From contig CAYQLT010000036.1 of the NCBI GenBank assembly GCA_964418425.1, positions 1-24,717 of the forward strand: a stretch of DNA of 24,717 bases. Direction: 5' to 3'. Positions 15,478 to 22,411 of the stretch are shown piece after piece. The notes under the pieces were generated by a model. That model was not told where the DNA came from. It did no database searches and was given only the letters and a program-made list of their open reading frames with translations. The DNA comes from CAYQLT01 sp964418425 (GTDB taxonomy: Bacteria; Bacillota; Limnochordia; Limnochordales; Geochordaceae). The position numbers and the translations under genes were made by a program. Numbering within the stretch: position 1 is the stretch's first letter; every line of letters starts with the position of its first letter.

Positions 15478-16292
15478 GGGGCCTCGCCTGCCTCTTCCAA
15501 CGCAGACCGCGGCTCGCCTCGGGGCCTTGCGGGCGGCGCCCGGCGGACAGGCTGGCGGTGGAACTCCACCCGGTCGAGCAGCGCCAGGCGCCCGGCGTAG
15601 GTGGCCCGCAGGTTGTCGGGCGTGAACACCTCCTGCGGACGGCCGCAGGCGATGAGCCGGCCGTTGATGAGCACCAGGAGGTCGTAGCGTTCGATGGCGC
15701 TCAGGTCGTGGTTGACTACCAGGATGGTCCTGCCGGCGCTGCGCAGGCGCTCCATGATCTGGAATATGAGGCCCTCTGTGGCGGCATCAACGCCCACGAA
15801 CGGCTCGTCGAGCAGCAACAAGTCCGCCTCCTGTGCGAGCGCCCGGGCCAAGACCACCCGCTGCTGCTGCCCGCCCGAAAGCTGCCCGATGGGGCCCTCG
15901 GCCAATTCCGCCATGCCCACCTCCGCCAGGGCGGCCTCCACCCGCTCCTGATCCGCCCGGGTGGGGCGGCGAAGCCAGCCCACGTGCGCCACCCGGCCCA
16001 TCCGGACGACATCCCGCACCGTCGCCGGGAAGTCCCAGTCCACCATCTCCTTCTGGGGGACGTAAGCGACCCGGCGACGGTGGCGCTCCACGGCGCCGCC
16101 GAAGAGCCGGACGGTGCCACCTGCCACGGGGGCGAGCCCCAGGATAGCTTTGAAAAGGGTGGATTTCCCAGCACCGTTGGGCCCCACCACGCCCACCAGG
16201 GTGCCGGGGGGGCACGAAAAGGAGACGGCCCGCAGCACCGGTCGGTGATGGTAGGCGACGGTGAGGTGGTCGATTTCGAGGACAGGGTTCAT
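15474..16292 (-). CDS. Mn/Zn ABC transporter ATP-binding protein
   Basis: This 272-residue ABC ATPase powers metal import through the fused permease. Visible motifs are Walker A GPNGAGKST (37-45), signature LSGGQQQR (138-145), Walker B LLLLDEP (158-164) and H-loop NHD (194-196). The Q-loop region YVPQKEMVDWDFPATVRDVVRMGR (shown here only as the diagnostic VPQ and DWDFP elements at 78-89) is typical of the manganese/iron SitB/MntB/PsaB group rather than of amino-acid or iron-siderophore ATPases. It is the first gene of the operon; GAGGAG lies about 11 nt before ATG 16292. The last 30 residues are an Arg/Pro/Ala-rich extension that overlaps the permease start by 4 nt. Confidence 0.92.
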   Translation of the reverse strand: MNPVLEIDHLTVAYHHRPVLRAVSFSCPPGTLVGVVGPNGAGKSTLFKAILGLAPVAGGTVRLFGGAVERHRRRVAYVPQKEMVDWDFPATVRDVVRMGRVAHVGWLRRPTRADQERVEAALAEVGMAELAEGPIGQLSGGQQQRVVLARALAQEADLLLLDEPFVGVDAATEGLIFQIMERLRSAGRTILVVNHDLSAIERYDLLVLINGRLIACGRPQEVFTPDNLRATYAGRLALLDRVEFHRQPVRRAPPARPRGEPRSALEEAGEAP

Positions 16293-16314
16293 GGAAGGGT
16301 TTCTCCTCGCCTGT

Positions 16315-16330
16315 TTTAGACACGTCTAAA
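16315..16330. promoter_or_regulatory. DtxR/MntR-type operator, perfect 16-bp dyad
   Basis: TTTAGAC (16315-16321), two bases AC, and GTCTAAA (16324-16330) form a perfect 7+7 dyad. The form TTTAG-N-CTAAA is typical of operators for DtxR/MntR/SirR family metal repressors. It starts 3 nt after the -10 and covers the expected transcription start of the metal operon, where a bound repressor would block transcription. Confidence 0.75.
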
Positions 16331-16333
16331 CCC

Positions 16334-16362
16334 AGGGTACGCAAGCGCTCCCCGGCTGTCAA
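16334..16362 (-). promoter_or_regulatory. SigA-type promoter of the metal-transport operon
   Basis: On the minus strand, a perfect TTGACA (16362-16357), a 17-nt spacer and TACCCT (16339-16334). The -10 is weak (3 of 6) and the -35 is perfect. Transcription would start near 16327, inside the 16-bp dyad, about 35 nt before ATG 16292. Confidence 0.65.
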
Positions 16363-16457
16363 CCCGTTGGTGGGAGAGGGGGCGGCCGGGGAGGTGGAGG
16401 GGACGGCGCAAGGCCCTCGTGCCGTGCGGAGGGCCAATGTGCCGGTGGAGCGCAAGC

Positions 16458-16487
16458 TTGACGGGTGGGTCCGCGCGGACGTAGAAT
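16458..16487 (+). promoter_or_regulatory. SigA-type promoter, likely for tRNA-His
   Basis: TTGACG (16458-16463), an 18-nt spacer and TAGAAT (16482-16487), each 5 of 6. The spacer contains a perfect 12-bp palindrome GTCCGCGCGGAC (16469-16480). The start would be near 16494, giving a leader of about 155 nt before the tRNA. Confidence 0.5.
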
Positions 16488-16649
16488 CGTCGCAGCGGTA
16501 GCGCATCTCCAGCCGGTTGCCGCGCAGCGTGGCGGGACGGGCAGTCCCTGGCAGGGCCGGTGGCCGTTGCGTGAGGGCGGTTCCCGCGGAAAGGCAGGCT
16601 GCCGGGCGAAACCGGCGGTTATGCGTCCCGTGGCGGCCGGAAATTCATG

Positions 16650-16727
16650 GTGTGCGTAGCTCAGACTGGTTAGAGCACCAGACTGTGGATCTGGGGGTCG
16701 TGGGTTCAAGTCCCACCGCACACCCCA
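16650..16727 (+). tRNA. tRNA-His (anticodon GTG)
   Basis: It folds as a full cloverleaf. The acceptor stem is 16650-16656 with 16717-16723 (GTGTGCG/CGCACAC). The D-stem is GCTC/GAGC, and the anticodon stem is CCAGA (16678-16682) with TCTGG (16690-16694). The loop CTGTGGA has anticodon GTG at 16685-16687, and the T-stem is GTGGG/CCCAC with loop TTCAAGT. The discriminator is C (16724), CCA is encoded (16725-16727), and G16649 can serve as the extra G-1 paired with C73, the tRNA-His identity element. Confidence 0.97.
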
Positions 16728-16728
16728 A

Positions 16729-16750
16729 GTCCCACAAGGGTTTGCGGGAC
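16729..16750 (+). terminator. Weak hairpin after tRNA-His
   Basis: GTCCC-A-CAA, loop GGGT, TTG-C-GGGAC form a stem of eight pairs with one A-C mismatch just past the CCA end. A second small hairpin GCGGG-TGT-CCCGC follows at 16759-16771, then a TTTT at 16783-16786. It may end or process the tRNA transcript. Confidence 0.3.
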
Positions 16751-16831
16751 GTCGGCCTGCGGGTGTCCCGCCGCACGAGGGGTTTTGGCTGAAGTCGCGG
16801 GGCGAAATTACGAGGCGGCTTCCTCGGCTAG

Positions 16832-17383
16832 CTACTCATCCCCGAACAGGTCCCGCAATTCACAGCGGAAGCCTGGCAGGACGGGCTCTTCGATGACTGC
16901 GTCGGGGCTTGACCAGATCCGTGGCGGCTCCCCCGGCGCGTGGCGGACCAGGGTGCGAGCCCGGGGATCCGCAACCCACACTGCTCGGACCCCAGCCTCG
17001 AGGTATTGCTGGATCTTGCGCGTCAGGTCGGGCTCGGAGGGGTCCTGCACCTCGACGGCCAGATCCGGCGGGACCGTTGGAAAGCCCATCACGTCGTCGA
17101 TACGGGCAGTGCGTTCGGCGGAGTAGAACGCCACGTCAGGGGCGCGCAGGATGTCCGGGTCCCGGCGGACAAAGAAGCCGGACGCCCCAGCCACCACCTC
17201 GCCGAGGTGCCGCTCGTAGACGAACCGCCTGAGGATGAAATCGACGCGACTGGTGAGCTTGCCGTGCAGCCATCCCGCCGGGGCCATGATGACCAGCTCT
17301 CCCTCGTCGATCTCGTAGCGCCAGCCTTCCGGGAGCCGGATCAGCTCCTCGGCGGTCCAGGGCTTTTTGGTGATGGTGCTCAC
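16832..17383 (-). CDS. Uma2-family (DUF820) putative nuclease
   Basis: This 183-residue cytoplasmic protein has the Uma2/DUF820 fold, a restriction-endonuclease-like family often present in many copies and of unknown role. It shows the usual order: TAEELIRLPEGWRYEIDEGELV, then APAGWLHGKL, RAPDVAFYSAER (candidate acidic residue D83), and LAVEVQDPSEPDLTRKIQQYLEAGVRAVWVADP (split here for clarity as the E111 and K123 region). The D...E-x-Q...K pattern fits a PD-(D/E)XK-like active site. GTG 17383 is preferred over an upstream TTG at 17410 because AAGGGGG lies 8 nt before it. A minus-strand extended -10 (TGGTAAACT, 17460-17468) could serve it. Region 17384-17567 otherwise holds nothing I can support. 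Confidence 0.88.
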   Translation of the reverse strand: MSTITKKPWTAEELIRLPEGWRYEIDEGELVIMAPAGWLHGKLTSRVDFILRRFVYERHLGEVVAGASGFFVRRDPDILRAPDVAFYSAERTARIDDVMGFPTVPPDLAVEVQDPSEPDLTRKIQQYLEAGVRAVWVADPRARTLVRHAPGEPPRIWSSPDAVIEEPVLPGFRCELRDLFGDE

Positions 17384-17459
17384 GCGCTGTGCCCCCTTGC
17401 CTTCCGACAATCAGGGTTGCGGGAAAGGGGCTCCACGATCAGCATGGCTTCCCGCCCGT

Positions 17460-17468
17460 AGTTTACCA
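17460..17468 (-). promoter_or_regulatory. Possible extended -10 for the Uma2 gene
   Basis: The minus strand reads TGGTAAACT, giving a leader of about 70 nt before GTG 17383. No good -35 is seen. Confidence 0.35.
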
Positions 17469-17567
17469 TGGTCGGCTTCGGCGGGCGAATGCAGCGACGC
17501 CTCGGCTATCCCACCGAGGAGAGCGATGGAGCGACTGGGCCCCGAGTCCCCCGGCTGTCCCACCGGC

Positions 17568-18254
17568 TCAAGCCCCGTGATCCCCTCGCAAGCGCTGGTG
17601 CTCGTTCACGATGCTGTCAAGCCACTCCTTCAGCCGCTCGTACCGTTGCGCCCCCGTGAGAGTGTATTTGTGCTCCGCCACCAGCGTGGGCACCCCCGTG
17701 ATCCCGTAAAGGCGGGCGCGCGCCAGGTCCTGTTCGACGTCGTTTCGAGTGGCCGGCGCATAGTAGTCTTGCTCCCAGCGCGCCACGTCCAGGCCGATCT
17801 CGGCGGCGCATTGGCGCAGCACCTCAAGATCGGCGATGTTGAGGCACTCCGTGAGGTGTGCGCGCTGTACCCGGTCGAACATGGCCCAGTGCGCCGGCTG
17901 CCCGCCCTGGCGTTCGGCAGCTTTGCAGGCCACAAGCCCGGGCATGGAGTAAGGGTAATCGAAGGGCCGGCTGGCCATGAGGTCGGCGTTGATGCGGTGC
18001 TGGTCATCGTTGCGGTTGGCAGCCCGCCAGTGGGAGAGGATCTCCCGCTTGCCCGCCTCCTTGGAGCCGAACATGGCGACGATGGCGTCTGGCGTAGGGG
18101 CCAGGGCGAAGGCCCGGTGGACGACCTGCAAGCCCGGATACTCGCTGGCCAGCCGGCGCACCCGGGGTGATAGCGCGTAGCACCACGCGCACACCACGTC
18201 GTGGAAGAACTCCAACTCGATCACCTGGTTAGCCGTCATGGCCTGATCGCGCAT
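17568..18254 (-). CDS. DsbA-family oxidoreductase, FrnE-like
   Basis: This 228-residue cytoplasmic thioredoxin-fold protein belongs to the DsbA/FrnE/2-hydroxychromene-2-carboxylate isomerase group. The redox motif CAWC is at 22-25 right after the first strand (IELEFFHDVVCAWCYALSP), and the cis-proline loop is GITGVPTLV near residue 185. No signal peptide is seen, so it is likely a cytosolic thiol or quinone-related oxidoreductase. ATG 18254 is chosen with GGGATGG upstream; ATG 18239 is also possible. It lies 35 nt after the VOC dioxygenase gene on the same strand and probably shares its transcript, fitting a role in thiol-reactive stress (inference). Confidence 0.88.
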   Translation of the reverse strand: MRDQAMTANQVIELEFFHDVVCAWCYALSPRVRRLASEYPGLQVVHRAFALAPTPDAIVAMFGSKEAGKREILSHWRAANRNDDQHRINADLMASRPFDYPYSMPGLVACKAAERQGGQPAHWAMFDRVQRAHLTECLNIADLEVLRQCAAEIGLDVARWEQDYYAPATRNDVEQDLARARLYGITGVPTLVAEHKYTLTGAQRYERLKEWLDSIVNEHQRLRGDHGA

Positions 18255-18289
18255 CGAACCATCCCAACCCCCCGTGCGCCGTCGCGCTC

Positions 18290-19276
18290 TCACCAGACCT
18301 CTGCGCTCAGCACCGCAATGGCCTGGCCATCTTCGTCCCAAGTGACGAACCCTTCTGGTGGCCCCGGCTCCCGGCTGCCCTGGGTCGTTCCCGCCGTCAA
18401 CTCCAGCACCTGCGGCCCCAGCTGTGCCAGCGATGCCATCGGTACCCCTGCCAGCTTCAGGCGCCGAGCCAGGTCTTCAACCTCCCTCGCTGACGGGAGC
18501 AAGAAGGAGTAGTGCAACAGCCGGACTGCGTCGGGCGGCGGCGGAGGAGCGTCCGGACCGGCCCAGACGTTGGCGCCCACATGGTGGTGGTAGCCCCCCG
18601 CCGCAAAGAAAAGCGCCCCGGCGCCGAAGCGGAAGACCAGGTTCAGCCCTAAGGCGCCCTGGTAGAACCGCTCGGCCCGCTCCAGGCGAGAGACGTGCAG
18701 GTGGACGTGGCCAAGCCGGGTGCCGGGGGGCATGCCAGTTTGCGTGGGCCCGGGGCCGCTGTGAGCCTCCTGCAGCCCCGGGAGCCGCTCTTCGGGCGGA
18801 ATTTCGGCCATGAGGCCGTCTGCGTCGAGGGGTTCGGTCCCCATCAGGATGCTGTCGCCGCGCCGGGGCCACCGGGCCTGCGGCCGGTCCGCGTACAGCT
18901 CGACGCCATGGCCGTCAGGATCAGAAAGGTACAGCGCCTCGCTGACCCAGTGATCGGCGGTGCCGTCGAGGGGCCAGCCCCGCCGGACGACTCTCAGCAG
19001 AGCCAGGGCCAGGTCCCGGCGTGTCGGGAGCCGCAGGGCCAGGTGATACAAGCCTCGACAACCCGCGGGCTTCGGGCGCGCACCTCCTTGGTGGGTGAGC
19101 AGGACGAGGGGAATCGCCCGGAGGCCCCCTGCACCGCCGTCCCGGACCCCCAGGGCCACGAACCCTGGGGAGCGCCTGAGCACCGAAAGCCCCAGGACAC
19201 CCTCGTAAAACGCCACCGAACGCTCCACGTCTGCCACGCTCAGGTGCACCCAGCCGAGCTGCGCGTCGGGGTGCAT
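18290..19276 (-). CDS. Two-module VOC protein, catechol-2,3-dioxygenase-like (CatE type)
   Basis: This 328-residue protein has two VOC/glyoxalase modules. The first (about 5-150) shows LGWVHLSVADVERSVAFYEGVLGL, GLYHLALRLP and DPDGHGVELYADRPQARWP. The second (about 190-325) shows LGHVHLHVSRLERAERFYQGALGL, YHHHVGANVWAG and LLHYSFLLP. The YHHH..N.W element and overall length are typical of the COG2514 group that includes B. subtilis CatE, which cleaves catechols with Fe(II) or Mn(II). The last metal Glu of the second module is not obvious (DEDGQAIAV), so activity should be tested. ATG 19276 has AGGAGGGAG about 9 nt upstream. It leads a minus-strand pair with the DsbA-like gene and diverges from the HxlR regulator. 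Confidence 0.85.
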   Translation of the reverse strand: MHPDAQLGWVHLSVADVERSVAFYEGVLGLSVLRRSPGFVALGVRDGGAGGLRAIPLVLLTHQGGARPKPAGCRGLYHLALRLPTRRDLALALLRVVRRGWPLDGTADHWVSEALYLSDPDGHGVELYADRPQARWPRRGDSILMGTEPLDADGLMAEIPPEERLPGLQEAHSGPGPTQTGMPPGTRLGHVHLHVSRLERAERFYQGALGLNLVFRFGAGALFFAAGGYHHHVGANVWAGPDAPPPPPDAVRLLHYSFLLPSAREVEDLARRLKLAGVPMASLAQLGPQVLELTAGTTQGSREPGPPEGFVTWDEDGQAIAVLSAEVW

Positions 19277-19331
19277 AGGACCGGCTCCCTCCTGTCGGAG
19301 TACCCCGGTGACGGGCTTGCTATCCTTATGG

Positions 19332-19342
19332 TAGTATATCAC
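19332..19342 (-). promoter_or_regulatory. Candidate HxlR operator over the dioxygenase -10
   Basis: TAGTATATCAC on the plus strand. On the minus strand it contains TGATATACT, an extended -10 facing the dioxygenase gene, with about 50 nt of leader. It matches a second site at 19417-19427 in 10 of 11 bases. Confidence 0.4.
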
Positions 19343-19416
19343 ACGAAAGAAGCAAAGGCGGCGCCGGGCGGTGGCCGTCTTTTCCGGGGTCCTTGGGGCT
19401 GGATGGCGAACCGTGC

Positions 19417-19427
19417 TAGGATATCAC
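19417..19427 (+). promoter_or_regulatory. Candidate HxlR operator over the regulator's own -10
   Basis: TAGGATATCAC. The TAGGAT (19417-19422) is preceded by TGC, an extended -10, with TTGGGG 18 nt upstream (19393-19398), pointing at the HxlR gene. The two sites are 85 bp apart, close to eight helical turns. Confidence 0.4.
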
Positions 19428-19442
19428 CCGGGAGTCGGCAAG

Positions 19443-19940
19443 ATGGCGTCGGGCGCAAGACAACCCCCACAGGGTAAGTTTCGGGTCTGCGCGGCGTACC
19501 ACCGCGCCGTCGAGCTGATCGGCCGCCGCTGGAACGGTGCCATCATCGAGGCCCTGATGGGCGGGCCCCGCCGGTTTTGCGAGATCCGCGCGGCCGTGCC
19601 AGGGCTTAAGGATCCGCAGCTGGCTCGCCGGCTGAGGGAGCTCGAGCAGCAGGGGATCCTCGAACGGCGCGTGCACCCCAGTCGGCCTGTAAAGGTGCAA
19701 TACGCGCTGACGCCCAAGGGCGAAGACCTGCGCTCCGTGGTGACGGAGGTGCATCGATGGGCGCAACGGTGGCTTGGGAGTCCCCCTGGGGGCGAAGGGA
19801 GCGCGGCCGAGGCTGCCGAGCCGCCGAAAGGGCGTCGCGGGCAGGGCAGGGCCGGTCCTGCAGGTGCCGGTCCAGAAGGGCGTAAAGGCGGCGCCTCGGC
19901 CCGCAAGCCTGCCGCGTTGCGCAACCCATCGGCACGGTAA
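19443..19940 (+). CDS. HxlR/DUF24-family transcriptional regulator
   Basis: This 165-residue winged-helix regulator matches the HxlR family: FRVCAAYHRAVELIGRRWNGAII, FCEIRAAVPGLKDPQLARRLRELEQQGILERRV and VQYALTPKGEDL. Cys16 sits at the N-terminal position used as the redox or quinone sensor in YodB, CatR and HypR of B. subtilis. The family core is about 110 residues; the last 50 here are a low-complexity Gly/Ala/Arg/Lys tail. ATG 19443 has GGGAG about 8 nt upstream. It diverges from the dioxygenase/DsbA pair and precedes a DoxX gene, the same set of functions as catR, catD and catE. Control of both units by this protein is an inference. Confidence 0.9.
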   Translation: MASGARQPPQGKFRVCAAYHRAVELIGRRWNGAIIEALMGGPRRFCEIRAAVPGLKDPQLARRLRELEQQGILERRVHPSRPVKVQYALTPKGEDLRSVVTEVHRWAQRWLGSPPGGEGSAAEAAEPPKGRRGQGRAGPAGAGPEGRKGGASARKPAALRNPSAR

Positions 19941-20067
19941 GCACCCCGCCGGATCGAGGGGAGGTGGGGAATCGGCGGTACGCAAGGCGGACGCTTTTCA
20001 GAGCGTGACCGGGTGGAGTCTTTCGCAACGCAGATCGTACTGCGAACCGACGCGGGGAGGGAGCACT

Positions 20068-20457
20068 GTGGAGGTTCTGTTTCTCATCGGCAGGATCATT
20101 TACGGAGGCTTTTTCATCATGAACGCGTTCAACCACTTCCGCAATGTCTCGACCATGGCGGGCTACGCGCGCTCCAAGGGGGTTCCCGCGCCGGAGGCTG
20201 CGGTAGTGGTGACAGGCCTCATGCTGCTGGCCGGCGGCCTCAGTGTACTTCTGGGGTATCTGCCGACGGTCGGACTCGGCCTCATCTTCATTTTCCTGGT
20301 GGTCGTGGCCTTCTGGATGCACGCGTTCTGGTCGGTGACCGATGCCATGCCCCGCATGGCGGAGCAGGTGAACTTCTTCAAGAACCTTGCTCTGGCGGGC
20401 GCCGCCCTGATGATGTTCATGCTGCCCCAGCCCTGGCCGATCAGCCTGGGCGGCTGA
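20068..20457 (+). CDS. DoxX-family membrane protein (CatD-like)
   Basis: This 129-residue protein has four hydrophobic helices and the DoxX start LIGRIIYGGFFIMNAFNHF, followed by GYARSKGVPAPEAAVVVTGLMLLAGGLSVLLG (conserved AR..GVP and GG elements) and FWMHAFW. DoxX proteins include B. subtilis CatD and MhqP, linked to quinone and thiol stress, and often work in membrane redox complexes. GTG 20068 follows GGGGAGGGAG at 20053-20062. It lies 127 nt after the HxlR gene on the same strand and is probably in the same transcript, which ends at the hairpin at 20480-20509. Confidence 0.88.
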   Translation: MEVLFLIGRIIYGGFFIMNAFNHFRNVSTMAGYARSKGVPAPEAAVVVTGLMLLAGGLSVLLGYLPTVGLGLIFIFLVVVAFWMHAFWSVTDAMPRMAEQVNFFKNLALAGAALMMFMLPQPWPISLGG

Positions 20458-20479
20458 CGGTCTACGCCTGCCCGGCTAT

Positions 20480-20509
20480 CCCCCGGGGCCCCGAAGCGGG
20501 TCCCGGGGG
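20480..20509 (+). terminator. Strong GC-rich hairpin after the DoxX gene
   Basis: CCCCCGGG (20480-20487) pairs with CCCGGGGG (20502-20509), and an inner CCCG-AAG-CGGG stem extends it. A short pyrimidine run (CTCTTTC) follows. It lies 22 nt past the DoxX stop. Confidence 0.6.
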
Positions 20510-20602
20510 TCGGCTCTTTCGGTACCGCTCTTCTAGCCCCGCCGCGCCCTCTCAGATTCAAACCCGCCAGGCGCAACGGGCCGCTGTTGCGGGCCTGCGC
20601 GG

Positions 20603-21842
20603 CTAACGCCCGACTCGTGGCGGGACGACTTCACCGTAGGGCGAGAAAAGCCCAACCCCCGCCTGCCGGGCCTGCTCATCCGCACCGGCGTAGACGAGCA
20701 TCCCGAAAACGGCAGGAACGATGGGTTCCGGAAACCCCTCCCGTTGAGCAGCGGCCACGAAGGCAGGATGGTGAGCTTTGGCGGCTACCTCGTCCATCGG
20801 GCCACGGCCCCACACTCGTCCTTTCACTTCCGTCGCCAGCGTGAACACCTGACCGTCTGCCTCGACGGCTATGACCACATCCATTTCTCCGTCATAGCGC
20901 ATCGACCCGGCCTTTAGCACCTTCCAGCCTTTACGCCGCAAGATCTCAGGCACAAGGTCCCGGGCGATCGTCTCGTGTGCCAGCCCCCAACGTTCTTCCA
21001 TCTGCCCGATGGCCTGCGTGAGCGCATCGACGCGTTCCGCAAGGGCATCGACCCTTGCGGTGAGGGTATCAACTCGGGAAGTGAGGGCTTGCAGCTGGAC
21101 TTGCGTGCGCCCCAAGGCCTCGGCCAATGCTCCCACTCGCTCCTCGGTCTTACGCTGGGCCTCGGCCAGTGCTTCGAGGCGTGCCTCCGTCCGTTGCTGG
21201 GCCTCAGCCAGCGCCTCGAGGCGTGNNNNNNNNNNNNNNNNNNNNNNNNNNNNNNNNNNNNNNNNNNNNNNNNNNNNNNNNNNNNNNNNNNNNNNNNNNN
21301 NNNNNNNNNNNNNNNNNNNNNNNNNGGGCCTCGGCGAGGGCTTCCAGCCGGGCTTCCGTCCGTTGCTGGGCCTCGGCCAGCGCTTCCAGTCGCGCCTCGG
21401 TCTGCCGCTGGGCTTCAGCCAGTGCTTCGAGTCGCGCTTCGGTCTGCCGCTGGGCTTCGGCCAGCGCTTCGAGGCGTGCCTCCGTCCGTCTCTGGGCCTC
21501 GGCGAGGGCTTCCAGCCGGGCTTCCGTCCGTTGCTGGGCCTCGGCCAGCGCTTCCAGTCGCGCCTCGGTCTTCCGCTGGGCTTCTGCGAGGGCCTCCAGC
21601 TGGACTTCTGTGCCTTGCTGGGCCTGGGTGAGGCCGTCCACCCGAGCTGCAAATGAGTCGAGTCTCTCCGTGAGCGAGTTGATGGCCTGCCAAACTTTGC
21701 TGAACCCTGCGTACATTTCCTCGCGCAGACGCTCGACCTTCTCGGGCAAGGTCAGCAACTCGTCGGTAAGGACGTGCCTGCGAACCTCCTCACGGAACGC
21801 GGCATCCTCTCGCAGAAGCCGAAGCATGTCATCTTTGGGCAC
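20603..21842 (-). CDS. Coiled-coil protein with C-terminal PD-(D/E)XK-like nuclease domain (interrupted by assembly gap)
   Basis: The N-terminal part (MLRLLREDAAFREEVRRHVL, EKVERLREEM) leads into at least nine visible copies of a 14-residue coiled-coil unit of the form LEALAEAQxxTEAR, then LTSRVDTLTARVDALAERVDAL. The C-terminal 130 residues hold a nuclease-like domain: IARDLVPEILRRKGW, GEMDVVIAVEADGQ, and LATEVKGRVWG (D...E-V-K). This layout matches the DUF3782/PD-(D/E)XK proteins common in thermophiles and cyanobacteria, function unknown. The 100-N gap shifts the frame between the halves, but the repeat phase shows one intact gene. GTG 21842 is chosen because GGAGGGGG lies 10 nt upstream and an extended -10 sits at 21874-21882. 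Confidence 0.8.
21140..21625. repeat. 42-bp tandem repeat encoding a coiled coil
   Basis: Imperfect 42-bp units (one per 14 residues) fill both sides of the assembly gap. About seven units lie on the 5' side of the gene and two to three on the 3' side. Adjacent units are nearly identical, so copy number may vary between strains. Confidence 0.85.
21226..21325. other. Assembly gap (100 N) inside the tandem repeat
   Basis: Exactly 100 N, a common placeholder for unknown length. The repeat phase at the two edges predicts a true missing length of 15 + 42k bases. Confidence 0.99.
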
Positions 21843-21873
21843 CAGGTTCGAGCCCCCTCCGTTTTCCGCCTGC

Positions 21874-21882
21874 AGTGTACCA
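21874..21882 (-). promoter_or_regulatory. Extended -10 for the coiled-coil nuclease gene
   Basis: The minus strand reads TGGTACACT. Transcription would start near 21867, about 25 nt before GTG 21842. The -35 is poor. Confidence 0.5.
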
Positions 21883-22411
21883 TCTTCGGTTGAGACGAGC
21901 GAGTGAAGGGGAGAGAAGGAAGACGATACCAGCCGGACTGGCGATGTCAGCCGGGCCGAAATGATAGACGCCATCGTTGCACAAGCGGGCCAGCAGGCCG
22001 CACGGCGGTCGTCCAGGACTTGAAATGCGCTCAAATGGCGAGAAGCAGCTCCACGTGGGAACGGACGGGGACAGGACGGAAGGTCGATGCTCTCGACCTT
22101 CGCGCAGGCAGCACGTTGCCGAATGTTTTCAGGCGTCGGTCTGCCGACCGCGAGGGGCCTGTAAGCCTGTTGGCTGGGAGCAAACTCACGCGGCGGGATG
22201 CGCCGACAAAATTGACGCAGCCCAAGAGTCTGTGCAGCGTCCGGGGCCACCGAACCCCTCTTCTGCCGGCCGTTGGCGGCCAAAACAAGCCCGACGAGCA
22301 GTTGACTGCGGTGAGGCTTGGCGCGACGGCTCGCCCACGAGATGACGGTTCCGGAAGGATCGGCGGCCGCTCTATCGAAATCCCCGCCGCACCAGGGGAG
22401 GGGGGCCTCGG
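21883..22411. other. Intergenic stretch with no supported gene; one perfect hairpin
   Basis: Open frames here on both strands lack ribosome sites and recognisable domains. The one clear element is a perfect 9-bp stem GAAGGTCGA (22079-22087), loop TGCTC, TCGACCTTC (22093-22101), without a T-run. The stretch could be a leader, a decayed gene or an unrecognised small RNA; I cannot tell. Confidence 0.4.

Noticed and set aside
16497..16560. A second tRNA upstream of tRNA-His
   Set aside because: A D-arm-like GGTAGCGCA is present, but no anticodon or T-stem can be paired.
21140..21625. CRISPR array
   Set aside because: The repeats are direct, contiguous and in frame, without unique spacers; they encode a coiled coil.
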